Shown here one piece after another: positions 10,527 through 20,540 of a stretch of 64,000 nt of DNA. The translations under genes were made by a program, and so were the position numbers. The DNA comes from Mikania micrantha (Eukaryota; Streptophyta; Magnoliopsida; Asterales; Asteraceae): assembly GCA_009363875.1 (NCBI GenBank), contig CM018697.1:54577484-54641483 (forward strand). Reading direction: 5' to 3'. Every line of letters starts with the position of its first letter. Positions within the stretch are counted from its first letter, which is position 1. The notes beneath the pieces are model-generated. The model had not been told where the DNA came from and ran no database searches. It saw nothing but the letters and a program-made list of their open reading frames with translations.

Positions 10527-10549
10527 CTGATGAGTAAACTACTCATCAG
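10527..10549. repeat. Perfect 10-bp inverted repeat in LTR of copia A
   Basis: ctgatgagta, a 3-base loop, then tactcatcag. It lies upstream of the TATA box in transcription direction, and the same words recur in the pol-ORF3 spacer of this element. Confidence 0.85.
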
Positions 10550-10757
10550 ACTTTTACAAGAACTGAAAGAAAACTACTGAAGACTAAACTACACACTACA
10601 ACATCTGATGAATTACACTTCAGCTGTTGTATATCACTTCAGATCTTGTAACTTCTGTACATTGTATGTCAGCCGTTGTGTTCTTCTTCAGTTGTTATAA
10701 GTGCTGTGAGACTTAGAGATTTTTCTGATCAGGCTCATTGGTTCTTTTAGTCCAACA

Positions 10758-11830
10758 TTCCCTTTTGTAGTTATGTCATTAGCCCTTCTTTTCTTGAGTT
10801 GTGGGCACTCCTTCTTGAAATGTCCTGAGAAGCCACACTCAAAACATCCTTTCTGTGTGTTGCTCTGGTTAAGTGAGCTTGCCTGCAGTTCCCCTCGACA
10901 GTCTTTTGCTACATGACCTACCTTTCTGCATCGCTGACATCGGTATTTGTCACATTGTTTCCCAAAGTGATGGAATCCACATTTGTTGCACTTTGGGTAT
11001 TTACCATTATACCCTCCCGATGACTGTTGATTATTGTTTGGATTGTGATGAGTCTTGTTGGATTCCTGCTTGCGATTCTCCTGAAATGACTGCTGAGTGA
11101 AATTCTTAGAATCAATGTTATCCCATTTTCTTTTGTGATCTCCTGCCTTAGCTGTTACTGTTCGTTTGGGTAATGTTCCCCGTTGCATCGTTTGATCAGT
11201 AAATTGATGTGCCAGTCGAACAGCTTGTTGTATGGTAGTAGGATTTGCAGATATGATCAATTTTCGAACCTGAGATACCAGCCCTCCAATGTATCTCTTG
11301 ATCCACTTGCTAGATGGGGTTGCCCTGTGCGGTAAGAGTCTTGCTAATTGCCGGAATCGAGTAGTGTATTCCTCATTATTAGAACCTTTCATCTTGAGTT
11401 GCCTGTATTCATCCTCAAGTTCTTGTATTTCATTACGGGAACAATACTCCTCCTGCAACAGGATTTTGAATCCGTTCCAAGTAAGTGCATTGGTTGTATT
11501 CAAACCGAGTGTCTGTAGGATAGAGTTCCACCATGTCAAGGCTGAACCCTCCAAAGTACCAATAGCGTATCTGACCTTGTTTTCTTCCGGACAATTGCAC
11601 GTCTCAAATACCGATTCTGACTATTCAATCCATCGAAGAAGTCCAATGGTTCCTTCCGATCCTTTGAAATTTCGTGGTTTACAGTTCAAGAATGTCCTGA
11701 ACGTGCACATTTGTGGGTTTACCAGTCCCCCCGTTGGATCATGTGATCTTGTTTGGTGTGTTTGCGTATAGTTTGCGATTGCCTCGGTAATTCGTGTGTT
11801 AATAAGTGCCTCAACTTCCGTTGTGGTCAT
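10758..11830 (-). pseudogene. Gypsy F gag, one in-frame stop, truncated by copia A
   Basis: Starts at the ATG at 11830 (MTTTEVEALINTRIT). The Retrotrans_gag capsid core is clear (LEGSALTWWNSILQ, EEYTTRFRQLARLLPH). It continues into a zinc region with pattern C-x2-C-x2-H-H-x4-C-x4-C-x2-C-x4-H-x4-C and a final CFECGFSGHFKKEC knuckle. A TAG at 11621-11623 breaks the frame between RWIE and SESVFETC; the frame is otherwise kept. It is cut at codon GGN by the copia A LTR at 10757/10758. Gag of a chromovirus forms the particle and binds RNA. Confidence 0.85.
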
Positions 11831-12093
11831 GTTAATGTTTCCTCCAACCATGATCTCCCTATTTACAAATATACATAATGAGACTACACCCATCGCATAA
11901 TCACCACTCATGCACAAAGTAAATGTAACACACTAACATAGTCATTAAGGTAACAATTCTTAATCATTTATGATAAACTAGTGCTTACAATTGTTTGTCA
12001 AAGAGATGCAAAACAACTAAACACGAAATCTACTTTTATGAGTACAACCCACTCATATAAGTTTGTTACCGAAAGATAAATAACATAAAGTAG

Positions 12094-12840
12094 CTAAACT
12101 CCATCATTTGGTGGTGCAACACTAGAAGATGAATCAGCCTGTTCTGGTGGACCACCCTCTGCACCATGATCATACTGCATATGTTCGGTGACAAGTATCA
12201 ATGCTTGCTCGGTCAAATCCCCGACTACATTAATTCCATCTATAGCCGCATTAGATAGTGCAATGGCCTCTTCGGCCCTTGCCTCGGCCATAGCCGCATG
12301 TAGTTCCGTCTCTTGTTGTCGTGCCTCGGCCATAGTTGCACGAAGTTCAGCATCTTGAAGTCGGTTGGTGAGTTCAACAATAGCATTTCGCATCATTTCT
12401 ACATCTTCCACCAGATTCTCATGTAACTCGTCCGTACGAATCAGTTCCTCCTCAAGACTCCTCCATTTATCCATAATCCAGTTGTTGCTTTCCAATAACC
12501 CTGTGATTGCCCCTGCCGCCTCGCGCATATTACGGATCTCTCGATCCATACGTGCCACGAATGCAGCAAATGCTTGCTCTAGCGGATACCCTAGAGCCGG
12601 TAATGTCCACATGCCAGTAGTAGATGAAGTAGCGAATGGAGGAGGCACTCTCTCCTCGCGTACCCAGCTACGGATGAGATCAGGGAACCATTGCCAATAA
12701 TGGCTGCTCCCTCTGGGCCTAATGTGAATATCCTCGCCATAGTGAATAGTATTATCCACTGGCTCCAGTTTCCTCTTCTTAGTTATTTCAATTTCTACAT
12801 GTGACTCCTCATCAAGAATACGCTTAGACGATGATGCCAT
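12094..12840 (-). CDS. Extra ORF between PBS and gag of gypsy F
   Basis: Intact 248-codon frame with a true ATG (MASSSKRILDEE). It has a KKRKLEP basic patch (NLS-like) near residue 20, a Trp/Phe-rich segment (HYWQWFPDLIRSWVRE) near 47-62, then a long Glu/Ala-rich helical region (about 95-215) likely to form a coiled coil and containing the near-duplicate AELRATMAEA / TELHAAMAEA. The tail is acidic and Ser-rich. I recall similar N-terminal regions in composite gypsy Gag polyproteins, so it may be a separate 5' ORF or a detached Gag N-terminus; 263 bp without coding separate it from gag. Function unknown. Confidence 0.7.
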   Translation of the reverse strand: MASSSKRILDEESHVEIEITKKRKLEPVDNTIHYGEDIHIRPRGSSHYWQWFPDLIRSWVREERVPPPFATSSTTGMWTLPALGYPLEQAFAAFVARMDREIRNMREAAGAITGLLESNNWIMDKWRSLEEELIRTDELHENLVEDVEMMRNAIVELTNRLQDAELRATMAEARQQETELHAAMAEARAEEAIALSNAAIDGINVVGDLTEQALILVTEHMQYDHGAEGGPPEQADSSSSVAPPNDGV

Positions 12841-12951
12841 ATCTGTTACATAATGCCATATGTAAGTGCATACAAACTATCGTGTAAGCAAGTGTCTAAT
12901 GTCTAACAGTTATAGTCTAAGTCTACAAAATGCAAACCTAGTTCGCTATAA

Positions 12952-12969
12952 CCAATGGCTCTGATACCA
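12952..12969 (-). other. Primer-binding site of gypsy F
   Basis: Minus strand TGGTATCAGAGCCATTGG, complementary to initiator tRNA-Met, three bases from the LTR end at 12973. Confidence 0.88.
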
Positions 12970-12972
12970 ATC

Positions 12973-15900
12973 TGTCACACCCCCAATTTTCAACTAACGG
13001 AATCATACCGTTTGGGACGTGACAAACCAGGATCTCAGATCATTAGACATAACGAAGACCTCTATATGATATTCAAACATACTTTGGTCTAAAACTGTAA
13101 TATCAAAATTTCAATGTTGCGGAAGCGTTTTTAAAAAAAACAATAACAAAATGTAACGGTTTGAAAATGTAAAGTACAAATCCAATAACACTCAGTGTCT
13201 TAATTTATCAAAACTAAAACACTTGAACTGAAATGCATGCATGAGACTCAACATCCTAGTCCCTGCTTGTCCTTGCTTGTGTCTTAGTGTCCTGAGAAAA
13301 CATGTAAATCAAGTCAACACAAAGGTTGGTGCATAACACAGGTTTTAATCATTCACAATGTTCAAAACAACAGTTTGAATATCAAATTGTAGATAACATA
13401 ATCACACATGCACAGTCATGATAGCTAGTCATATAAACTATTTACGTAAGTGGTCGACACCGAAGCTGACGAGTTGCCATGCTATAGCATGTTTTTGCCT
13501 TAACACTATTGTCTAGCACAAACAATAGAAATGTATGTTTGGTCAGTCAAACACCTGCGTAGATCCCATCTACCAAGTGAGGTTTGTCAAACCCAATAGA
13601 TCTATCTTCAACTACCACGCTTTGCACTCCAGCAAATTAAACGGTTCGAAAGAGAAGGCTTTGTAATGCTATGTTTGCACTTAATGTAAACAGCTAACTC
13701 ATGCAAGTGATATGTATCTAAAAGCGTTTGTTGCACATGTTTTCTCCCCCAAAACAGTTAAAATAAGAAAGGGGCCGTGTACGCACCTTTGATAGCAAAC
13801 AGAATGATCACCGTACGTGCAGTCGCGTAGATAATCCTCTACGGAGAATCTGTGTTTAACATTAGCTTAGTGTTATTCGAATTATCGTTTTGCGTTTGAA
13901 CTCACATACGTGTCAACACACTTATGTTAGATTGTTAGAATCATGCATACGTAAGTACACGTGACTTTATAATCGTTTAAATAAAACCATGTAATCGTTT
14001 ATGATTTTATTTAATTAACGTAATTATACGTGATTACGTTTTTGGTCTAAAATGTAAATTTTATTAGCCTAACATGTTGGAAATTTAATTCTGGTTCTAA
14101 CGAAATTCGAATGGATTGAATCGGAGTTCGTATGCAAAAGTTATTGTAAAAATACCAAAAATTGGAATTTTTCATAAAACCGGCCCGAGCATGGCTCGAA
14201 CCCACGACCACCAACTCAACACCCACACTCACTGCCGTCTCATCTAGATCCATTTTTGTTAACAAAATACATTTTTAACTTATTTAAGCCCAAACGGCCC
14301 AATTCCTTTTTTATTCATAACCGAAGCTATGAACTCCAAATTGAGCCCCAATTTGACCACCTTCGAACATGAAACCTTAGGGCTTTGTTCCCACAGATTA
14401 AAACAAGTTAAGAAATACTTTTAATTTGATAATTCATCCACTCGAAATATGCTAATTCGATTATTTCAAGTTTTAAACGTGAATATCAACACTAACAGTT
14501 TAATTTGCCCAAATTCGTTTACTTTAATCAATCAAATCATATGGTCCTCATTAAACAATGATTTCGAATTCATCTGTAACATTTAGTTGAATTCTCACAC
14601 TGGTATGATCCAAAAACCCGAATTCGTTTTACCCATTGAATTTCCTAAAATCGAAATCATACCATTTGTTACAGTTTTATAAAATTAGTATAGGGTTTTC
14701 ATTAACCAGGACATTCCGAAACAACATGTATAGTTTAATTCGATTTGTAACCTCGTTTGCATCGAATCCCCCAAATCGGCTTTGTCTAAGAACCCTAGAA
14801 TTAGACTTCTTAAAATTCGCAATGATTTGATAAAATTGACTTAGGGATTTCTTTTAGTATAGTATTCCGAAGCTATCTGTGTAGAACAATTTTATTATCA
14901 AACCGATTTGGACCGAAACCCCCAAACTGATTTATGTTAAGAACCCTAGAACTTGTAATCCCTCAATTCGTTGTCTAAAACCGAAATTCGCATATTGTTT
15001 TCAATGCACAGATCATATCGAAACTCTCTGTGTCATTTGATTTTGTTTTTAAAACCGTTTGATCAACACTCCCCAATTCGTTCTAGGGAATGAACCCTAG
15101 AACTCGGATTCCAGTAATTCATTGATATTACCAGAAATTAGTGTAGAGGTTGATTTAATCGGTATGCTTAGGTTGTGTAGAGATGATTTCTTACTTGATT
15201 TGATCCCCAATTGATGTAGTTCGCTTTATGCGTTGATGTCCGGTCGACCCACGATCAATTTCCTTCTTCTATGTCTTCTTGGCTCGAATTGATGGATGTC
15301 AAAGATCCTAACAGTGCCGACTAGAGATTATGAAGTCCCAATTTTGTGAATTGAAGTCAAGACATACGCATTTGCTCATGAAGAGCTACGGTTTCGATTT
15401 TTAGGTTACCATTTGGTTTAATTCGATGATTTAATATCTCTATAACGTATAATGACAGTTAATTATCATCAATATGATGATTATTGGTCATTTAATTCAA
15501 TAATTTACCGGATTTTAATACTAATTCTAAGTTTAGTATGATTTTTACACGAATTTTGACTCATAAAAGTCAAAATTGTGTGTTCCCTTTAATTACATGC
15601 CAATATCTTACAATTCAATTATTTATACTCTTGTTTTGTTATATTCTAACCCTTGTAATTTGTTTTTAATCGATAACATCGCATTTCAATTAACAAAGTT
15701 GAACCAAAAGTCCCGAATCGTCACTAATCAAATCAATTGAAACATTATTGGGCTCGGTTATCCCAATTGGGCCTCATAACTACAACTGGGTCTACTTTGA
15801 CCTTATTGGGCCTACCTAGACCTCATTGGCCTACTCTGGCCTTATTGGGCCTACCTAGACCCCATTGGGCCTATTATAGCCTTATTGGGCCTACCTAGAC

Positions 15901-16514
15901 CCCATTGGGCCTACATTTGTCTTATTGGGCCTATGATTTCGCTATTTTCAGTTAACGAGGTTAATTTGAAAAGTCGGATTGTCACACTTACGTAGTTTTA
16001 TAAAAATAGATGCTTTCAAATCTTTTTAGGTTGTAATTCCTAAGAAATAATCTTAATATCTTTTTAGTATTTATAGAGTTTCAAAACTTTTATTTTTATT
16101 TTTTCATCAGATTGTATCGTTTTCACACGTATTCGCACAGATTACCACACGTACGAACACGACGACAACTTCACTTACCGATATATTCGTGCGAATCGTC
16201 ACCCGCACAAATACACTGTTAGTTTAATATTCCCGTAACGACATCCGTTACAGTTTTAGTTTGGATGTCTTCACATATGTTTATACATATTAATATCCTA
16301 TCTAACATTCACGTGCTTTACTATTCCCCAGTTTAGCATGATCAGCATGTCAATATTGTGTTTGTTTGCTATGTATCTCAGTATTGTGTTTCTACACTGT
16401 TCACAAAGCTGTTTGAAAAATAATTATCAAAACAAAGTTTACAAATAGTTTCCATACAATACTCAATTGTACAGTCCAACTGTTCAAGTCTACTGTTCAG
16501 GCACTGTTGTTACA
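12973..16514 (-). repeat. LTR of gypsy F (3.5 kb)
   Basis: On the minus strand it begins TGTAACAACAGTGCC after the pol end and a short purine tract, and ends GGGTGTGACA before the PBS. These ends match the LTRs of element I (TGTAACATCAG...GTGTGACA) and, inverted, H. It is non-coding and A/T-rich, with a 40-bp-period array at 15750-15932. Short ORFs in it are not supported as genes. Confidence 0.88.
15750..15932. repeat. 40-bp-period tandem array inside gypsy F LTR
   Basis: The phrase cttattgggcctacctagac occurs at 15802, 15841 and 15881, and a shortened cttattgggcctat at 15921, with cattgggcct half-units between. The period is 39-40 bp, a minisatellite-like expansion of an ATTGGGCCTA word. 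Confidence 0.85.
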
Positions 16515-16598
16515 ATCTACCCTTGTTAGAGAAATTTCATCTCGAAATTAAGAATCGTTGTTTGGAACGACTTCCTATGTCAACAAATAGGGCTAATT

Positions 16599-17086
16599 TT
16601 ATTTCATGTGGTCCTCTCGCTCCCAAGTAAGCTCTGGGCTGTGTTTGGAATTCCACCGAAGCTTAACTATTAGAATACAGCTTCGTTTCAGTTGTTTAAC
16701 TTCAAGATCCATAATTTCCAAAGGTTCTTCGATGAAATGTAATTGTTCGTCTATCTGAATTTCTTCCATTGGTATTAGCAAAGACTCATCAGCTAAACAT
16801 TTCTTTAGGTTTGAAACATGAAATACATCATGCAAGCCGCTGAGTTCATCAGGTAATCTCAGCCGATATGCCACAGGACCAATTTGTTGAATAACTTCGA
16901 ATGGTCTGACATAACGCGGTGCTAGCATGCCTTTCTTTCGAAAACATGGGAACACTAACAACATAACTACGTCTCCTACTTGAAATTCTAAATGCTTGCG
17001 ATGTTTGTCTGGGTAGCTCTTTTGGCGACTTCTAAGAGCTTGCAGTATTTGTTGAACCTGGGCGATCATTTTCGTGAACTTACAAG
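16599..17086 (-). pseudogene. 3' end of gypsy pol: integrase C-terminus and chromodomain-like tail
   Basis: Residues read [59 protein letters not shown], then a chromodomain-like end with WNSKHSPELTWEREDHMK. This is the standard Asteraceae chromovirus Pol C-terminus; its counterparts in element I lie at 42473-42817 and 50011-50355. The frame is open from about 17086 to the stop at 16599, but everything upstream (protease, RT, integrase core) is missing, cut at the junction with copia D. The chromodomain-like region is thought to guide integration into heterochromatin. Confidence 0.85.
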
Positions 17087-17412
17087 AAGACTGTCTCAAT
17101 ACATCTAGGGAGCAATTCCTCGGGAATCCAACCCTAGGGTAGTATAAAATACTCGAACCACTATACACAAAAATGGTTCGAGTAATCAAAATATAAAGTA
17201 CACGGAATTTAAGTACACGAAAATGAGCAAAACATGGTCTTCATCTAGTCACGGGTTGATTTTGTCGTTCTTTGTCTCTGGAATGGGCTATACAAATTCC
17301 CCATAGACTAATGAAATCCACCGATAGGAAGTGTGAAAGAATGTGGACCTGCACCAGCATATAACTTTAGCTCCATGGAAAAAGAAACAACCCGTGTGAA
17401 CGGTTTTGCTTC
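17087..17412 (-). other. Copia D sequence after ORF3, no gene
   Basis: No conserved coding. It contains words such as tactcgaacc and gtacacgaaaatgag that also mark the D spacer at 23340-23990, so it probably belongs to the D 3' region or LTR. No TG/CA border found. Confidence 0.4.
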
Positions 17413-17740
17413 CTATTCCCATCTTCCATAGACCTTGATCGGAGTGTCATGCAGCTTCTGCATATCACCCTTTTCGAACTTCAGCAAGTCCATTGTATCC
17501 AAAAAGATGTCCATATCGTTGATATCACCCTTTGTTCTCATAATAGTAGCTTTGTGTGTCTTCTCATTGAAGTAACAGAAGTCGAAGTTCTGCTGCGTGT
17601 TGTCTGGGACTCTCGTAGATACTGGGACGACCTTCTCTGTTCCTGGTGGAGGATACTTATAGTAGATCCATGGCTCTATCTTCACTAGATCTTGGATGCA
17701 AGACGAGACATATTGTTTCCCTTTAGCAGTCTTCATTATG
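17413..17740 (-). pseudogene. C-terminal part of copia D third ORF
   Basis: A 107-codon frame with IQDLVKIEPWIYYKYPPP, NFDFCYFNEKTHKATIM and DMDIFLDTMDLLKFEKGD, ending VYGRWE then stop. I assign it to the C-terminus of ORF3 because it lies in the expected place after the larger ORF3 remnant and gypsy LTR G begins exactly at its upstream edge (17740/17741). The initial Met is only the first ATG after the insertion point. The assignment is by position; I cannot align it firmly to the B copy. Confidence 0.5.
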
Positions 17741-20540
17741 TGTCACACCTCGGGCAGGCCGGCCGTCAGGCGGAAAGATCCCGAGGCATGATTGTAATTG
17801 GAGTGATCAGACTGTTACATTGCACATGATAATATGAGCAACAATAAAATAAATTAAATGAATAAAATTAAATTACATTTATTTTATAATTTAATTCTGT
17901 TACAACTTCACTTGGACATCTGGAATGTCGACCAGATGTCCCACAAGAATTGATTGCGCGAGTGCAAGTCTTGAATCTTGTAGTCAGTGTGGCCTGGGAG
18001 GTTCCATGTAGGAGTTGTAGGTTTCTCTAAAGGATCCTATCTTTCTCTATCTAAAAGTCATCATGTTTTCACCTGTTCTTCATATGAGAAAATGTAAAAT
18101 ATGTCAACACAGGTTGGTCAGTTCACACAAGTTTTAAAAAAAATATTAGGTTTTGTAAATGTTTTGATGAAAACTCTTTTCCCATTTACACTCGTTTAGA
18201 AATTGGTGTGTAAATGGTGTTGAAAACACGAATGAATTACATATGTGCGTTAGCCTGAACATCATTACTGAAACCATCCCAAATTATCGAAGGGAGTTTA
18301 TATATAGCCATATAGGGCATACGTAGAGCCAAAGCCCGGCTGCCAGCCCACCACCCCTTTGGTGATCCACGAGGATGTCCTTAACGGAAATCATACCTTG
18401 TCACTTATGTACCTCTACTCGACACGACAAAACGGATGGTTGTAAAAAGAAATGTCTTTGAAAAAGAAGCGTATGCTCTATCTCCTGATATAGGACACAT
18501 GTTTTGTTTGTTTGAAAATCACATAGTTTACGCTCCTTTCTTCAAGAATAACATTGTTTGTTGCGTACACGTTTGAAAATCTTTCAAGACCAGGTCATGA
18601 ACATTTGTTTGGTTTGAAAACTCATTTTATTGTTTGTGTGGTCTGTCCGTAATATCACTCATGTGATCATTTACCAAAACCTAACTGATATGCCCTTGTT
18701 AATTAGTTCCTCTAAAACTAATTTGAGTTGTTGTTTCACATTGTATGCTTGTAACATACCAGCCTCATCGCTGGAGGATGGTTAGACCTATGGTACCATC
18801 TACGTTACCGTCAGTTGACCCACGTCAACTAATGGTGAATGACTCTAAAGGGACTTACTTGAGAATTCTTTAGCGAATTCTTGATGTGTTTATTGTGTGG
18901 ACACATGCTCTAGTGAATTACCCTAGACAGATACCAAGAAAGAATGTTTTTTGTTTGATGGGGGATTCCCATGAAAATGATAGTTTTCGATTCTGCACTA
19001 CCCAATTCCTCGAATCGTGTCCGTTCACCTCTTGGTTGGGCACAAAGCCTCGAACTGTTGTGATCAAAGCACATTTCCTCACTTATTTACATTTGAACCC
19101 TTGAAACTCGTTTGTTCTTTTTGTTGTCGAAAAAGTTGAATGGAGTGATGAACGCTCAGTAAAATAATTGAAAATACACTTATTCGAATAAGAGGTTGAG
19201 AGTTGATATTTTTATTGAAATTAGTTGAAAATAACTCTTATTCATTGATCATTCGAATAAGAGGATTCATGTTCTCAGCCCGAAATGATTTGGAAGGCAA
19301 TAAGTTAAAGAAAAAGGGGTCTATGAACTCACCTGGGGTTATGGATCATCGATGCACTCACTTGGTATTTTCTCTCGGTTTGAATCCTGTGTTACAAATT
19401 AGTTAATTAGGTGTTGGATGGTTGTATGTTCTGTGTTTTGATGTGATTTTCGAAAATGTGTTTTTATTTCGTTTTATCTTGATTAGATTTAAAATTTGGT
19501 CTAAGGTTAGTGACTATCAACACAGATAATGTTCGATAGGACTTTCAGCACTTAGCCATTTCTGGGCCTGTCTTGGTGCGAATGGCCTGTTCGTGCGAAT
19601 GGCCTTCATGCACACGAATGGAATGATGCGAATTCATACTCTCATTATGTTGTTCCATTCATGCGAATGTGTCTCCATTCGTATGGTTGTCCCATGCGAA
19701 TGAGTTCATGTCATTCGTGTGATTGCTCGTTCGTCCAGCAGCTCGTTCGGGCGACTTTTCTCAGCGAATGAAGCTTCTCATTTGCATGAATGGGCCCTTC
19801 GTTTAGCTCATTCCTCTGCAGATTCACCAAGAACTCCATTTTTGAAATCAGTAGCTGTTTTTGGTTTTTTACGGTCAAAATTGATGGTAAAACTTTCTGG
19901 AGTGTTTTGGTGCAAAGGATCGGTGATAATACTTACTGTGGAGTTCGTATTTGACCGAAATGGGTTGAAAATGATTGAAATCTTAAAATGGAGGTGCTGG
20001 GGTTGAAATACACACAAATTGGACGGTGAAATTGTCCGATTTCGCGTTGAAATGGTCGAAAAATCAAGTGGCCGAGAGTGAGATTCTGTTGAGAGAGTTG
20101 GGTGAAAAATGGGTTTGAAAAACGGAAGTGTTGCTTTTATAGTTGTGCTGTCGCATAAATAAGTCATTCGTACGAATGGCTCCCATTCGGCTGAATAACT
20201 GTGGCTATAAAGCTTCACCGAATTAAACCTATTTGTACGAATGATTGTCCATTCATACGAATGGCTGTGTGTTTTAAAATTTTGATTGTTTATTAAATTG
20301 TTTTTGTGAGGTTTCGTTAAAATTGTTATTATTTTATATGAGAGTAAAAAGGATCTCACTGACTTCTGTATGAATCGTCACCCATACAAAAGTCGCGTTG
20401 AATTTAACTGATGTGCGTTTTTTTGTACTGTAAGACATCATTTAGTGTATCAAATCTAACAACATATCCACATGGATCATCACCCATGCCGACATCTCGT
20501 TGGATCGATACTCCGAATGTTATCTATTCAGAATTCGTTC
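17741..20540 (-). mobile_element. Gypsy LTR fragment G inside copia D ORF3
   Basis: The plus strand starts tgtcacacctcgggcaggcc at 17741, matching the inverted ends of LTRs H and I. It shares with H and I a block with GGGCATACGTAG and CCCACCAC (18295-18355), and a minus-strand TATAAAAG near 20136-20143. The expected far end (...GTTACA) is missing, so the right border is approximate and probably a deletion. No internal gypsy sequence is attached: a truncated solo LTR. Short ORFs here are chance. Confidence 0.7.
19560..19830. repeat. Array of ATTCGTGCGAATG-like words in LTR G
   Basis: Variants of cattcgtgcgaatggcc, cattcgtatgg and cgaatgagttcatgtcattcg follow each other, with further copies at 20150-20270 (cattcgtacgaatgg). 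Many are near-palindromic around CGnnCG. Compare the ATTCG arrays in elements B, C and I. Confidence 0.7.

Larger units (their letters stand above)
1..10757 (-). mobile_element. Copia element A (SIRE/Maximus-like), 3' part beyond window
   Basis: Reading the minus strand gives 5' LTR (10757-10165), PBS, gag, pol, a repeat-rich spacer and a large third ORF that runs off the left edge. The copia order protease-integrase-RT-RNase H is clear. A third ORF after pol and a long Gag with coiled coil suggest the SIRE/Maximus lineage; that label is inference from organisation. The element interrupts the gag of gypsy element F: the F reading frame is open up to the LTR edge. The 5 bp outside the LTR (10758-10762, ttccc) would be the target duplication, but its partner is outside the window. 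With one pol frameshift as the only break I see, this is the best preserved element here. Confidence 0.9.
10165..10757 (-). repeat. 5' LTR of copia A (593 bp)
   Basis: Reads TGTTGGACTA... to ...GATCCTACA on the minus strand, with TG/CA ends, the PBS directly after it, and F gag sequence directly before it. It is rich in short words CATCTGATG, ACTCATCAG and CTACTGAAG. The partner LTR is outside the window, so pair identity cannot be judged. Confidence 0.88.
10758..17086 (-). mobile_element. Gypsy element F (chromovirus type), partial
   Basis: Reading minus: end of pol (17086-16599), LTR (16514-12973), PBS, extra ORF (12840-12094), gag (11830-10758), then copia A is inserted. The remaining pol would lie beyond A, outside the window. 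A pol end upstream of a 5' LTR means the LTR is shared by two internal regions, a tandem arrangement, or that an earlier copy was truncated at about 17086 against copia D. The chromodomain-like end of pol places it among chromoviruses. Confidence 0.85.
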
